A DNA stretch of 64,000 bases. It comes from Streptomyces halobius (GTDB lineage Bacteria; Actinomycetota; Actinomycetes; Streptomycetales; Streptomycetaceae). Positions within the stretch are counted from its first letter, which is position 1, and each line of letters begins with the position of its first letter. Location of the stretch: the NCBI RefSeq assembly GCF_023277745.1, contig NZ_CP086322.1, forward strand, positions 806,001 to 870,000, written 5' to 3'. This document shows, one piece after another, positions 17,385 through 27,645 of this stretch. The notes beneath the pieces were generated by a model. The model was not told the origin of the DNA. It was given only the letters and a program-made list of their open reading frames with translations, and ran no database searches. The position numbers and the translations under genes are program-made.

Positions 17385-17860
17385 GCTCACTGGAGTACGC
17401 GCACGACACCGTCTACGGATACGACAGCACGAACGGGATGCTGCGCGTGAGCAAGGACGGCAAGAGCTGGGACGAGCGCGCCGAACTCGCCGCGCTCGAC
17501 ATCGCCGTCAGCCCCAAGGGCCCCGACACGGTCCTCGCCACCACCGAGGACGGCGTCGCCAAGAGCACCGACGGCGGCGAGACCTTCGGTGCCGGCGCTA
17601 AGCCGGTGCTGTACTTCCTCTCCTGGGCCGAGTCCGACGCCCTGTACGGGATCGACCAGGCGGGCGCGCTGCACCGGAGCACCGATGGCGGCAAGACCTG
17701 GAAGAAAGCCGGCACCGTGCCCGGCGGACAGCCCCAGGCCCTCACCGCCGTCGACACCAACCGCATCCTGGCCGCGACCCAGGACGGCGTATACGAGACG
17801 CGCGACGGCGGCAAGACCTTCACCAAACGCCTGCCCGTCACCCAGTCGTCCGGCCACTGA
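17385..17860 (+). pseudogene. BNR/sialidase-like beta-propeller protein, 5'-truncated
   Basis: The frame GSLEYAHDTVYGYDSTNG continues into MLRVSKDGKSWDER, STDGGETFGAG, RSTDGGKTWKKAG and ETRDGGKTFTKR: four BNR/Asp-box repeats (S/T-x-D-G-G-x-T-W/F) of a beta-propeller. The family (F510_1955-like in actinobacteria) is about twice as long and has a lipoprotein signal; here the N-terminal half is absent and upstream sequence is unrelated. Probably an inactive remnant. Confidence 0.65.
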
Positions 17861-17969
17861 CATAACGCCACAGCCGAGCGGGTTCAGACATGGCCGCCGC
17901 GCTCCGGCAGCACCCGTGGGCTCGGCCGGCGCCGCATACCGAAACACAACCGGAGGAAGGGGAGTGGGC

Positions 17970-18601
17970 GTGAGGACGGACCGGGACGCACGGGTGCGGC
18001 GGTACTGGAATCGCGACGCACCCTGGTACGACGGCTGCATGCGCCCGTACGACCGGCTCCTGCTCGGCGACGGCCGGGCGTGGGTGTGCGCACGGGCCAG
18101 GGGCAGGGTCCTTGAGGTGGCGCTCGGCACCGGACGAATCTGCCGCACTACCCGGCCGGGACCGAGGTGATCGGCATCGACCTGTGCCCCGTGATGCTGG
18201 AGCGGGCCCGGCCGCGCGCAGCCACCTCCCCGGCGGCCGTGACGCTGGTGGAGAGCTCCGCGACGGAACTGCCGTACGCAGACGCCCGCTTCGACACGGT
18301 GGTGTGCGTGCTCGCGCTGTGCTGCATGCCCGACGACCGGGCCGCGGTACGGGAGATGCACCGGGCGCTGCGGCCTGGCGGGCGCCTGCTGCTGCTCGAC
18401 CACATTCCCGGCTCCCGCTTCCCGGTGCGCGTCGTCCAGCGCCTGGCCGTCCCCGCGCTGCGGCTGCTGTCCAGCGCCTATCACCTGTGCCGTCCGCTGC
18501 GCCTGGTCGAGCGGGCCGGGTTCACCGTGGTCCGCCGGGAGCGGTACCGCCTGGGCATGGTCGAGCGGCTCGTGGCGGTCAAGGAATCCGCGCACGGCTG
18601 A
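17970..18601 (+). pseudogene. Class I SAM-dependent methyltransferase, frameshifted
   Basis: Starts at GTG 17970 after GGAGGAAGGGG. Frame one gives RRYWNRDAPWYDGCMRPYDR and GRVLEVALGTGR (motif I, SAM-binding). At about 18140 a base is missing. Frame two continues VIGIDLCPVMLERA (motif II), ELPYADARFDTVV (motif III) and HRALRPGGRLLLLDHIPG. A methyltransferase of about 210 residues would result from one added base. Similar genes often sit next to copper/cytochrome operons in Streptomyces; the substrate is unknown. Confidence 0.75.
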
Positions 18602-18678
18602 CGGCGCGCCGCGTCCCGTGCTCGGCGACCGGCCCGACCGGTCGGCGCCGCGCCGGGTTCCGCAGCCGCTCCGGATGC

Positions 18679-19929
18679 TCACCGCAGGGCGCTGCCGTCC
18701 TGCCAGGTCTTCCAGTCGACGTTCCAGTCCCCGTAGCCGTTGTTCGTGGCGACAGTGTCCTCGGCGGAGTTGACGACGGTGACGGGATCGCCGAGCCCGA
18801 CGCGGTCGTAGAACCACTTGGCGTCCTTCATGCTCATGCCGATGCAGCCGTGACTGGCGTTGACCTTGCCGAACAGGCCCTCGTTCCACGGCGCGGCGTG
18901 GGCGTAGGTGCCGGACGGGGTGAGCTGCACGTCCCACCTCACTTCCCCGATGTCGTACGCCTCGGGGCCGAATATCCCGACCGTGCGGGAATCCATCCGC
19001 AGCGTGGGCACCTTACTGAGCACGACCATGGTGCCGCTCCAAGTGTCGAAGCCCTTCTTGCCGTTGGAGACCGGAAGGGTCCTGAGGACCTTGCCGTTCT
19101 CGGCGACGGTCATGGTCTTCTTCTTCACATCGACGGTGCTGACCACCGACTTGCCGATGGTGAAGTGGACGACCCGCTGCTGGGTGCCGAGCACCCCGCC
19201 ACCCGCGTCCACGCCGGACAGCGACATCCGCAGGGTCACCTGAGTGCCGGACTTCCAGAACTCCTTGGGCCGGTAGTCGATCCGGTCCTTGCCGTTACGG
19301 TCCTTCATCCAGCTCCACGACCCCTCAACCGCCGGCTTCGCACTGACGGTGAGTCCACGCTCGACGGCCGCCTTGTCCCGAATGGGCTTGTTGAAAGTGA
19401 TGGACACCGGCATGGCGACACCGACCGTGGTGCCCTTGTCGGGGCTGTACTCGCCGACGAAGGTATCCCGCGCCTGGGCGGTGGAGAGCGTGGACCGCTC
19501 GGTCACTTCCTTGCCGTCCGCCCCCTGGGCACGCGTGGACACGGTGTACGTGGTGCCGGGGGCCAGCCGGGCTGTCGAGATCCAGGCGGAGCCGTCCCTC
19601 GCCATCGTCCCGGCGAACGCGTCCGTGTCCGGCGCGCTCACCTTCACCTCGGTGAGCCGTCCACCCTTGGCGCGCACGGTCACCTTGCCGCCCGGGGGCG
19701 CCTGGCCGCCCTCGGCCACCGGCTCCACCACGATCCCTGGAGGCTCCGCCTTCGCTTCGCCCCTGTTCCTCGCGTCGCCAAGCGCGCCGGCCCCGGAGTC
19801 CGGGTCCCCCGGGCCGGAGCATGCGACAAGGGTCACGGCCACGGCCGCCGCCAGTACGGCGCAGCGGATCAGTCCGCGGTGGGCGCCCCTGTTCCCCGCG
19901 CCGGGGCGCCCCGCCGGTTCACGTCGCAT
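18679..19929 (-). CDS. L,D-transpeptidase lipoprotein (YkuD, with Ig-like domains)
   Basis: 416 residues from ATG 19929, chosen for the GGGGGT ribosome site; longer starts read into upstream sequence. Lipobox TLVACS puts the lipidated Cys near residue 39. Two Ig-like domains cover about 70-270, typical of actinobacterial Ldts. The YkuD catalytic domain ends with HAAPWNEGLFG and NASHGCIGMS, giving the active-site Cys. It cross-links peptidoglycan by 3-3 bonds outside the membrane and is intact. It diverges from the TlpA-like gene. Confidence 0.92.
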   Translation of the reverse strand: MRREPAGRPGAGNRGAHRGLIRCAVLAAAVAVTLVACSGPGDPDSGAGALGDARNRGEAKAEPPGIVVEPVAEGGQAPPGGKVTVRAKGGRLTEVKVSAPDTDAFAGTMARDGSAWISTARLAPGTTYTVSTRAQGADGKEVTERSTLSTAQARDTFVGEYSPDKGTTVGVAMPVSITFNKPIRDKAAVERGLTVSAKPAVEGSWSWMKDRNGKDRIDYRPKEFWKSGTQVTLRMSLSGVDAGGGVLGTQQRVVHFTIGKSVVSTVDVKKKTMTVAENGKVLRTLPVSNGKKGFDTWSGTMVVLSKVPTLRMDSRTVGIFGPEAYDIGEVRWDVQLTPSGTYAHAAPWNEGLFGKVNASHGCIGMSMKDAKWFYDRVGLGDPVTVVNSAEDTVATNNGYGDWNVDWKTWQDGSALR

Positions 19930-20091
19930 GAGCAGACCCCCACCGCTAGAATTCCTAGACTCCTTAGGAGACGAAGATAGCGGACCAACGGTTCCCCACC
20001 CAGTGCGTCCACCTCGCCGGGGGTGGCGTCGGCGCGACACGTGGCCCGTGTCAGACTCCCCCCCATGTCACCTAAGGAGCTTCGGAGTAGC

Positions 20092-20733
20092 ATGCGGTGG
20101 CCGGACCCGCTGCCTGCGGGCACGACCCCGCGCAGCCGCCGGTATCTGCTGATGGCCGGCGCGGCACTGGCGCTCACCGGATGTACGTCGGCCGCGGCGG
20201 GCGGCGCGGACCGCCCCTCCGGTACGGGCGGGTCCGCCGGCGCCTCACCGGAGTCGCCCGCGGGCACCGGGGGGATCACTACGATCCCGGCCGGGCGGCG
20301 CCCCACGGCCCCGGACATCTTCGGCAAGAGCCTGGACGGCGAACCGCTGCGCCTTTCCGACTACCGCGGCAGCGTGGTGCTGCTCAACGTGTGGGGATCG
20401 TGGTGCGATCCGTGCAAGGCCGAGGCGCCGCATCTGGCGCGGGCCTTCGAAAAGACCCGGGACCGGGGCGTGCAGTTCCTGGGGATCAACACCCGCGACA
20501 TGTCCACCGGCCCCGCGAAGGACTTCGAGCGGCGCTACGGCATCACCTACCCCAGCTTCTACGACCCCCGAGGCGAGCTGGTGCTGCGCTTCAAGGGGCA
20601 CCTGCTGGCACAGGCGATCCCGTCCACCGTGGTGATGGACCGTCAGGGGCGGATCGCGGCACGGGCGCCGAGGGTACTCAACGAGCGGGACATCCTCGGC
20701 ATGCTGAACCCGCTCATCGCGGAGGGCCGGTGA
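20092..20733 (+). CDS. TlpA/ResA-like thiol-disulfide lipoprotein
   Basis: 213 residues from ATG 20092. A Tat/Sec-like N-terminus (RSRRYLLMAGAALALTGC) ends in lipobox LTGC. The thioredoxin fold has the active site WGSWCDPCKAE, then FLGINTRD, a cis-Pro region AIPSTVVMD and GRIAAR. It would reduce apocytochrome c or other extracytoplasmic thiols. Its stop overlaps the GTG proposed as the ResB start, so it heads a TlpA-ResB-CcsB operon; a CcdA electron donor is missing from this copy. Confidence 0.9.
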   Translation: MRWPDPLPAGTTPRSRRYLLMAGAALALTGCTSAAAGGADRPSGTGGSAGASPESPAGTGGITTIPAGRRPTAPDIFGKSLDGEPLRLSDYRGSVVLLNVWGSWCDPCKAEAPHLARAFEKTRDRGVQFLGINTRDMSTGPAKDFERRYGITYPSFYDPRGELVLRFKGHLLAQAIPSTVVMDRQGRIAARAPRVLNERDILGMLNPLIAEGR

Positions 20734-22469
20734 CCCGCATGCCCGCCCCGCACAGCCCGGCGAGCCCGGACACCGACAGCGACGTCCCCCGCCCCCGGAC
20801 GACCTCTTCGAGGCGCCGGATACGGACATGTCCACCGCGCCCCGGGACGAGAACGAAGCCCCCATCGGCCCGTGGCTCGGTCCGCTCGGCTGGCTGCGCT
20901 GGACCTGGCGCACGCTCACCTCGATGCGCACCGCGCTGATCCTGCTGCTGTTGCTGAGCCTGGCCGCGATCCCCGGCTCCCTGGTCCCGCAGAACTCCGG
21001 CCAGCCCTCCCAGGCAGCCGCGTTCCGCGCCGACCACCCCACTCTGACCCCCCATCTACGAGAAACTGGGGCTGTTCGACGTCTACGCATCGCCCTGGTT
21101 CGCCGCGGTCTACCTGCTGCTGTTCCTCTCCCTCGGCGGCTGCATCCTGCCGCGCTGCGCCCAGTTCGCCAGGACCCTGCGCGCCCGGCCGCCGGCTGCA
21201 CCCCGCCGCCTGGACCGCATGCCGGAGCACACCCGGTGGACCAGTATCATCCCGCCCGGCGAGGCACTCAAGGCGGCGACACAGGCCCTGCGCCGCAGGC
21301 GCTTCCGGCTGCGCGTGCAACAGGACGCCGAGGCATCCGGGGGCGCCCTGTCGGCCGAGAAGGGCTACCTCCGCGAGGCGGGCAACCTGCTGTTCCACCT
21401 CGCCCTGTTCGGACTCCTCGTAGCCCTGGCCGCCGGCGGCCTGTTCGGCTCCACCGGCCAGGCCGTCGTCGTCGAAGGCGACAGCTTCACCAACGCACGC
21501 ACCCAGTACGACGACTTCCAGCCGGGCAAGCTGGTCTCCGGCGACGACCTCGCGCCCTTCTCCTTCCGCCTGGAGGAGTTCACCGGCAAGTACCAGCGCA
21601 GCGGACCACAGCGCGGCACCCCGACCTTCTTCCAGGCCCGCGTACGGACCAACGAGACGGCGAGCGCCCCCGGGCGCGACGTCACCATCAAGGTCAACGA
21701 CCCCCTGGAGATCGGCGGTTCCAAGGTCTACCTCGTCGGCCACGGCTACGCCCCCGTCGTGACCGTACGCGACGGAAAGGGCGACGTCGCCTGGTCCGGA
21801 CCGGCCCCCTTCCTCCCCCAGGACGCCTTCGTCCGCTCCACCGGAGTGATCAAGGTCCCCGACGCCCGCGACCGCGACGGCAAGCCAACCCAACTCGGCT
21901 TCACCGGGCTCTTCCTGCCCACCGTGAACCTCTCCGCCAACGGCTGGTCCTCCCTCTCACCCGCCGCCGAGGACCCCGTCCTCGTCCTGACCGCCTACCA
22001 CGGCGACCTCGGCCTGGACAGCGGGATGCCCCAGAGCATCTATCAGCTCGACACCAGCCGCATGACCCAGTTCACGAAGAAGGACGGCTCTCCCGCCGCC
22101 CAGGCACTGCGCCCCGGCGACCGCATGGAACTGCCCGGCGGGGCCGGCTCGCTCACCTTCGACGGCCTCAAGGAGTGGGCCAGCTTCCAGATCGCCCGCA
22201 ACCCCAGCAACGGCACCGCCCTGTGGAGCTCGATCGCCGCCGGACTCGGCCTGACCGCCTCGCTGTTCATCCGACGGCGCCGCCTGTGGGTCCGTATCCG
22301 TCCCGTCTCCGGTACGGGCAGCGAGATCGAGGTCGCCGGCCTGGACCGGTCCACGTCACCCCGGCTTGCCGAGGAAGTCGCCGATCTCGCCACCGAGTTG
22401 CGCCGCACGATCCCTGTGGCTGGCGCCACCGCCTCACCGCATCAGGAACAGAAGCAGGAGCAACCGTGA
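20730..22469 (+). pseudogene. ResB/Ccs1 cytochrome c biogenesis protein, two frameshifts
   Basis: Starting at GTG 20730, the beginning reads MPAPHSPASPDTDSDVP. It then needs a shift within C-runs near 20795 to give PDDLFEAPDTDMSTAP and WRTLTSMRTALILLLLL. A second shift in the six-C run near 21048 gives IYEKLGLFDVYASPWFAAVY. The rest, from about 21050 to 22469, is a single good frame with MPEHTRW, transmembrane segments and the large extracytoplasmic domain (FTGKYQRSGPQRGTPTF). The two shifts cancel in length. ResB with CcsB forms the system II haem-lyase complex. Either a pseudogene or base-call errors in C-runs. Confidence 0.75.
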
Positions 22470-23567
22470 ATCCGACGACCACCGCGGACCAGACGCTGGC
22501 CCAGCTCAGCAACTGGCTGATCTACTCGGCGATCGCCGTCTACCTGCTGGCCTTCCTCGCCCACTGCGCCGAATGGGCCTTCGGCAGCCGCAGCCGTATC
22601 GCCCACCGCGCCGCCACACCTGCCACGCACGAGACGGGTGGCGCGGGGACCTCCGCCGACGCGGCCGCCGAGGGACGTACAAAGGCCCGGACAAGCACGG
22701 CAGCGGGCACCACGATGCTGGCCCGGCCCGCAGCCCACCGCACCGCCGAGGCCCCCTCCGGACCCGACGACGGCCCAGCCACCGCCGACAGCGACCCACG
22801 GTCCGACCTCCTCGGCCGGATCGGAATCTCCCTGACGACCCTCGCCTTCCTCCTCCACCTGGCCTCCGTGATCACCCGCGCCTGGTCGGTGAGCCGCCCC
22901 CCGTGGGGCAACATGTACGAGTTCTCCACCGCCTTCGCCCTCGCCGCGTCCGGTACGTACCTGGGTCTGCTCGCCGCCCGCAAGCAGGTGCGCTGGCTCG
23001 GCCTGCCCGTCACGTTCTCCGTCCTGCTCACCCTCGGCCTCGCGGTCACCGTGCTGTACGTGGAATCCGCCCAGCTCGTCCCCGCCCTGGACTCCTACTG
23101 GCTGTGGATCCACGTCTCCGCCGCCATCATCTCCGGCGGCGCCTTCCACACCGCTGCCGGCCACGCTCCTGTACCTGGCCCGCGACCGCTGGGAACGCAC
23201 CGCCGCGTCCGGCCGGGGCCAGGGACGGCTCGGCCCCCTGTGGCGCCGGCTGCCGTCCGCCGACCGTCTGGACACCCTGTCCTACCGGCTCAACGCCCTG
23301 GTCTTCCCGCTGTGGACCTTCGCCGTGATCGCCGGTGCGGTCTGGGCCGAGGCCGCCTGGGGCCGCTACTGGGGCTGGGACCCCAAGGAGACCTGGGCCT
23401 TCATCACCTGGGTCGCCTACGCCGCCTACCTCCACGCCCGCGTCACCGCCGGCTGGAAGGGCCGCCGCGCCGCCTGCCTCGGCCTGCTCGCCTTCGTCAC
23501 CTTCGTCTTCAACTACTACGGCGTCAACATCTTCATCACGGGACTGCACTCCTATGCGGGCCTCTGA
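22466..23567 (+). pseudogene. CcsB/ResC cytochrome c biogenesis protein, one frameshift
   Basis: The GTG at 22466 overlaps the resB stop. The protein has a transmembrane helix (LSNWLIYSAIAVYLLAFLAH), a variable linker, then RPPWGNMYEFSTAFAL (haem-handling WGxMYEF) and LWIHVSAAIISGGAFH. Near 23150 one extra base shifts the frame. The remainder (LLYLARDRWE, LVFPLWTFAVIAGAVWAEAA, GWDPKETWAFITW with the WWD-like haem motif, NYYGVNIFITGLHSY) lies in the next frame. All conserved His/Trp segments survive, so damage is recent or is a sequencing error. Confidence 0.8.
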
Positions 23568-24663
23568 TCCACAGCTCACGCAGGGCCGGACCGCCGCCCC
23601 CGGGACACCGCCCGCACCGCGCACGGCCCCGCCGCAGCGCGACGCATTCTTCGACAACGCCAAGTACCTGGCCATGGTGCTAGTCGCACTCGGCCACGCG
23701 TGGGAGCCCCTGCGCGACGACAGCCGCGCCGCCGCGGCGCTCTACATCGCCGTTTACACCTTCCACATGCCGGCGTTCATCCTCCTGGCCGGCTACCTCT
23801 CGCGAAGTTTCGACACCCGGCCCGGCCGACTCAAGCGACTGCTCACCGGCATCGCCGTGCCGTACGTACTCTTCGAAGTCGCCTACACGATCTTCAAACG
23901 ACGGGCGGACGACGACCCGGAATATCCGATCAGCCTGCTCGACCCGTGGTACCTGACGTGGTTTCTGATCGCCTTGTTCGTCTGGCGCCTGACGGCCCCG
24001 CTGTGGAAGACCCTGCGGTGGCCGGTGCCACTCGCACTGGCCCTGGCCACACTCGCCTCCGTCTCGCCCGACATCGGCGACGACCTCGACATGCAACGCG
24101 TCCTGCAGTTCCTGCCGTTCTTCGTGCTCGGTCTGTGCCTGAAGCCGGAGCACTTCCAGTGGGTACGGCGCCGGGGCGTGAAGATCCTCTCCATACCGGT
24201 CTTCGCCGGTGCGCTGGCCGTGGCGTACTGGGCGGTCCCGCGGATCAACGCCGAGTGGTTCTACCGCCGCGACAGCGCCCAGGAGATGGGCGCGCCGTGG
24301 TGGAGCGGGGCCCTGATGACCTTCGCGCTCTTCGGCTGCGCCATGCTGCTCATCGCCTGCTTCTTCGCATGGGTGCCGAGGCGCAAGATGTGGTTCACGG
24401 TGCTTGGTGCGGGAACGGTGTACGGGTACCTGCTCCACGGCTTTCTCGCCCAGGGCTCGCGCATGTGGGGCTGGTACGGCAACGACTGGATTTATACACC
24501 GGTGGGCGAGATCATCGTCACCCTGGTCGCTGCCGTCGTGATCACGGCCCTGTGCACGCCGCCCGTACGCCGGGTGTTCCGCTTCGCGGTGGAGCCGAGA
24601 GCGGAGTGGGCCTTCAAACGGGACGCTGCCGCGCTCGCCGACGACCGCACCAAGGGCGGCTGA
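23554..24663 (+). CDS. Acyltransferase-3 family membrane protein
   Basis: 369 residues from ATG 23554, overlapping the ccsB end by 14 bp. It has about ten hydrophobic segments. The family motif is seen at the start (RDAFFDNAKYLAMVLVALGH with the catalytic His) and in VYTFHMPAFILLAGYL. These proteins O-acetylate sugars or lipids at the outer face of the membrane. The frame is intact, unlike its upstream neighbours. Co-transcription with the Ccs genes is likely from the overlap; a link to cytochrome maturation is not established. Confidence 0.85.
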   Translation: MRASDPQLTQGRTAAPGTPPAPRTAPPQRDAFFDNAKYLAMVLVALGHAWEPLRDDSRAAAALYIAVYTFHMPAFILLAGYLSRSFDTRPGRLKRLLTGIAVPYVLFEVAYTIFKRRADDDPEYPISLLDPWYLTWFLIALFVWRLTAPLWKTLRWPVPLALALATLASVSPDIGDDLDMQRVLQFLPFFVLGLCLKPEHFQWVRRRGVKILSIPVFAGALAVAYWAVPRINAEWFYRRDSAQEMGAPWWSGALMTFALFGCAMLLIACFFAWVPRRKMWFTVLGAGTVYGYLLHGFLAQGSRMWGWYGNDWIYTPVGEIIVTLVAAVVITALCTPPVRRVFRFAVEPRAEWAFKRDAAALADDRTKGG

Positions 24664-25023
24664 CCGTGCGCCGGAACGGCCCTGAGGCGGCCTCCGGATG
24701 ATCGGCCCGGGAGTCTTCCCGGCCGGGCCCTGCCGGTACCCCACCCGCGCCAACGCACACGCCCGGGTGGCCATCCGCCAGTCGAACAGTCACCCAGATC
24801 ACCAGCAGCAGCGTGTTGATGACCACGAGGGCCCACAGGCGTAGCCGTACTGGTCGTTCATCACGCCTCCCGCGATTGGTGGGTACCTCGCCCGACCGTC
24901 AGTGCTCCGGGCGAAGCCGCTCAGCCCACGGTCGGCAGCAAGCCAGGCCGGTGGTGTGAAGCCGTCATGAAGGCCGTATGCAGGGGATCTGTGCCTTCTC
25001 AGGGGCCGCGGGTCAGCCGGTCG
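24664..25023. other. Intergenic, no clear gene
   Basis: A short hydrophobic frame on the minus strand (LRLWALVVINTLLLVIW, about 24790-24850) has no credible start codon. No other structure was seen. Confidence 0.4.
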
Positions 25024-25311
25024 TCATGCCGGTGGCCGCTCGTCCAAAGAGCGCGCCCGGCCGGCGCAGCGCGATGAGGGCTCCCCGGCCCCGGTGTGCC
25101 GGTCGACGCGTGTGACGGGGCGGAGGGCGGAGAGCAGCTCGGCCACTTTCGCGAGTTCAGCGAGCTCGGCACGGCAGGCCGGGCACGCCACAAGATGGCA
25201 ACTGATCGGCCCGTACTCCTCGGGCTCCAGCGCGCCGATGGCGTAGGCGCCCAGGGCCTCGCGCGCGGTCCCGCAGCGTCCCGCCGCTCCACTGTCAGAC
25301 GTGCCGTCCAT
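25024..25311 (-). CDS. Short zinc-finger anti-sigma factor (zf-HC2)
   Basis: 95 residues. AREALGAYAIGALEPEE followed by SCHLVACPACRAELAELA is the HC2 zinc-binding anti-sigma domain (His and two Cys in HxxxCxxC). Typical family members continue with a transmembrane helix and an extracytoplasmic domain; here the protein ends soon after the zinc finger and no sigma factor gene is adjacent. It could be a soluble redox-sensing anti-sigma factor or a truncated remnant. Confidence 0.65.
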   Translation of the reverse strand: MDGTSDSGAAGRCGTAREALGAYAIGALEPEEYGPISCHLVACPACRAELAELAKVAELLSALRPVTRVDRHTGAGEPSSRCAGRARSLDERPPA

Positions 25312-25430
25312 GCCTCACCCCTGGTGTCTCCCGCGTTCTCTCGGTACTCGCTACAGATAACTGCGGCGCGCCATTGCTTGCCCGGGCAGAACGTGCAGAT
25401 GCGCTGCACACGACGAGTGGGTCGGCCGGG

Positions 25431-25763
25431 TCACAGGTACTTCTTGGCCTGCGGCCACTCATCGGTGGCGCCCGATTCCCGCTCGGCCTGTGCGGCCTTC
25501 AGCGAGCGCAGCTCAGCCTGAAGCGCCTTGATCTGCACGTCGGTCACGTCAACCGCGGAGGCACTGGTCTTCGGTGTCTCGGTGCCGGTGGAGCAGGAGG
25601 AGCCCTGGCCGTTCCGCTGGCCGCGCATCATGAAGATCATGCTCAGCGGGCAGATGGCGAGGATCAGCAGGGGCAGTGCCGCAACCATCCACGCGGGCTT
25701 GAGCAGGAACAGGCCGACAGCGACGATGCCGAGTCCGATGAGGACCTTCTTGTTGAGGCACAT
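25431..25763 (-). CDS. DUF2933-like small membrane protein
   Basis: 110 residues. Two hydrophobic segments (VLIGLGIVAVGLFLLKPAW; VAALPLLILAICPLSMIFMM) are followed by a Gln/Glu-rich coiled coil of about 30 residues. The pattern resembles DUF2933 proteins found beside copper and silver resistance genes. It lies in the leftward group lgt / 73-aa protein / this gene. Confidence 0.65.
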   Translation of the reverse strand: MCLNKKVLIGLGIVAVGLFLLKPAWMVAALPLLILAICPLSMIFMMRGQRNGQGSSCSTGTETPKTSASAVDVTDVQIKALQAELRSLKAAQAERESGATDEWPQAKKYL

Positions 25764-25908
25764 GGGATTCTCCGAGCGTCGTCTCTATGTATCCGGGTTC
25801 GGCCGGAAAAGGTGGGCTATACGGCGAAGGCTAGGCAGGGGCTGTGAAGAAGCGATGAGCGCACGATGGGGTGCTGATGTGCGTCCCCGCCACGCCCCGA
25901 ATTGCTGC

Positions 25909-26130
25909 CTATCGCCAGTGACGGAGGCCGATGAAGGCGAGCACCAGGCCGACGATCTGGGTGCCGATGTGGTGCGGATCGAACGGCACCATCGTGACAC
26001 CGGTGACGGCACCGAGGTATCCGATGGCCACCAGCAGCATCCCGAGCGGGAGCAGTGTGTAGGGCAGGACGCAATCGCGTGCCGTTGCCATGACGCGAAT
26101 GCCGCGCAGGTGGTGTGGTTGTCCGGTCAT
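25909..26130 (-). CDS. Small two-helix membrane protein
   Basis: 73 residues from ATG 26130, overlapping the lgt stop by 4 bp (ATGA), so translation is coupled. Two hydrophobic spans: VLPYTLLPLGMLLVAIGYLG and IGTQIVGLVLAFIGL. The function is unknown. Confidence 0.6.
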   Translation of the reverse strand: MTGQPHHLRGIRVMATARDCVLPYTLLPLGMLLVAIGYLGAVTGVTMVPFDPHHIGTQIVGLVLAFIGLRHWR

Positions 26131-27104
26131 CGGCCCCGTCCAGCAGGGTTGGCCGGCTCCTTGAGAAGACCGGTCTTCCCGTCCTGCGCAGCCGGCGCGG
26201 TCGCGGTCTTCCCCGGGTCGGCGACTGCGAGCGGCCCGTCGGCAGAACCAGGCGGGAAGACGGCTGTCCGTGGTGCAGGTGTCCCGTCGGCCGCCGTGGG
26301 GAGCACGGCCAGGCGGGAGGGGCGGCGCAGATACAGGAAGATAACGGCGGCTGTGAACAGCAGCAGGCTGGTCCATACGTTCAGGCGCAGGCCGAGGATG
26401 TGGTTGGCCTCGTCGACGCGCAGCATTTCGATCCAGCCGCGCCCGGCGGTGTAGGCGGCGACGTAGAGGGCGAAGACCCGGCCGCGGTCGAGGCGGAACC
26501 GCCGCGCGGCCCCTACCACGAACACGGCGGCGCCGAGGTTCCACGTGGCCTCGTAAGCGAAGGTCGGGTGGTAGGTCGCGGCGCCCGGGGTGGCCTCGGG
26601 GCGGTTCGCGGGGTCGATCTCCAGGCCCCAGGGCAGCGTGGTGGGCCGGCCGTACAGCGCCTGGTTGAACCAGCAGCCGAATCGTCCGATGGCCTGCCCG
26701 ACCAAGATGCCCGGAGCGAGGGCGTCGGCGAACGCGGCGAAGTCGATGCCGCGGCGGCGGGCCGCGATCCAGGCCCCGAGTGCCCCGCCGGCGATGGCTC
26801 CCCAGATACCGAGGCCGCCCTGCCATACGTAGAGGGCTTCGACGGGGTTGCGGCCTTCGCCGAAGTAGAGCTGCCAGCTGGTGATCACGTGGTACAGCCG
26901 TCCGCCGAGGATGCCGAACGGCACGGCGAACATCGTCACGTCCAGGACGGCGCCCGCGGCGCCGCCGCGCGCGCTCCAGCGTCGCTGGCCGATCGTGACG
27001 GCGGCGATCACTCCGAGGACCACCATGATCGCGTACCAGTGGATCATGAGCTGGCCCACGGTCAGATAGGGGCTCGGTGGGCTCGGCAGATAGGCCAAGT
27101 TCAT
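26127..27104 (-). CDS. lgt: Prolipoprotein diacylglyceryl transferase
   Basis: 325 residues, about seven transmembrane helices. The Lgt signature is clear: IHWYAIMVVLGVIAA (Tyr-Ala/His region), GGRLYHVITSW, GQAIGRFGCWFNQALYG (the GRxGNxxN-type box, here with Cys-Trp) and HPTFAYEATWN. It transfers diacylglycerol to the lipobox Cys of lipoproteins. Extra lgt copies are common in actinobacterial metal-resistance islands rich in lipoproteins; a chromosomal housekeeping copy is expected elsewhere. The C-terminal tail is long and polar. Confidence 0.93.
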   Translation of the reverse strand: MNLAYLPSPPSPYLTVGQLMIHWYAIMVVLGVIAAVTIGQRRWSARGGAAGAVLDVTMFAVPFGILGGRLYHVITSWQLYFGEGRNPVEALYVWQGGLGIWGAIAGGALGAWIAARRRGIDFAAFADALAPGILVGQAIGRFGCWFNQALYGRPTTLPWGLEIDPANRPEATPGAATYHPTFAYEATWNLGAAVFVVGAARRFRLDRGRVFALYVAAYTAGRGWIEMLRVDEANHILGLRLNVWTSLLLFTAAVIFLYLRRPSRLAVLPTAADGTPAPRTAVFPPGSADGPLAVADPGKTATAPAAQDGKTGLLKEPANPAGRGR

Positions 27105-27276
27105 CGGGTCACATCACTTCAGCGGGAAGGGGAGGGGGAGAAGAGGAACGGGGCAGCGCGGCGCTGCGGTTGGCTGAGGCGGAGGCCCCCGGCGGGCCGG
27201 CCAGCCCTGGTGATCAGGAAACCGGCACGGCACGAAAGGCGGCAGCGTGGAACCGCGTGCCCCGCAGGGATAGGGA

Positions 27277-27645
27277 TCAGCGCATGCCGTGGTGCGCGTC
27301 CTGAGACGCGCTACCCATCATCGAGTTAATCGGCATCCCGTCGGCGCCCGACATCATGCTCTTCATGTCCTTGGGCATCATCGACGTCATGTCCGCCGAC
27401 ATCATCTTCTCCATCTGCGCTCGCGCCTTGGCGCGTTCGCCGGCCGGCAGCTGATCCGTACAGTGCCGGACCATGTCCTCCTTGGCGCTTTCGCTGTCCG
27501 CGCGGTCGCCGGAGTCGCTCTGTGCCGTGGTGGGCTTGGGAGCGGGAGGCTCGGTCGTAGCGAACGCGGCCGTGGCGCCGTATGCACCGAGACCGCCGAG
27601 TACGGCCGTCGCCACCGCCAAGCCGATCGCCCTGCGCTTGATCAT
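27277..27645 (-). CDS. Secreted Met-rich protein, putative copper binder
   Basis: 122 residues with a signal peptide (RRAIGLAVATAVLGGLGAYG, Ala-rich cleavage region). The mature C-terminal half carries repeated Met motifs: MEKMMSADMTSMM, DMKSMMSG, NSMMGS, ending in HHGM. Such MxxM arrays bind Cu(I) or Ag(I) in copper-resistance proteins. It is next to a CsoR/P1B-ATPase operon, so a periplasmic-side metal buffer is a reasonable inference. No named family recognised. Confidence 0.7.
   Translation of the reverse strand: MIKRRAIGLAVATAVLGGLGAYGATAAFATTEPPAPKPTTAQSDSGDRADSESAKEDMVRHCTDQLPAGERAKARAQMEKMMSADMTSMMPKDMKSMMSGADGMPINSMMGSASQDAHHGMR

Noticed and set aside
24614..24826. Short minus-strand hydrophobic frame
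   Set aside because: It has one credible helix but no usable start codon or ribosome site, and most of it is Arg/Gly-rich.
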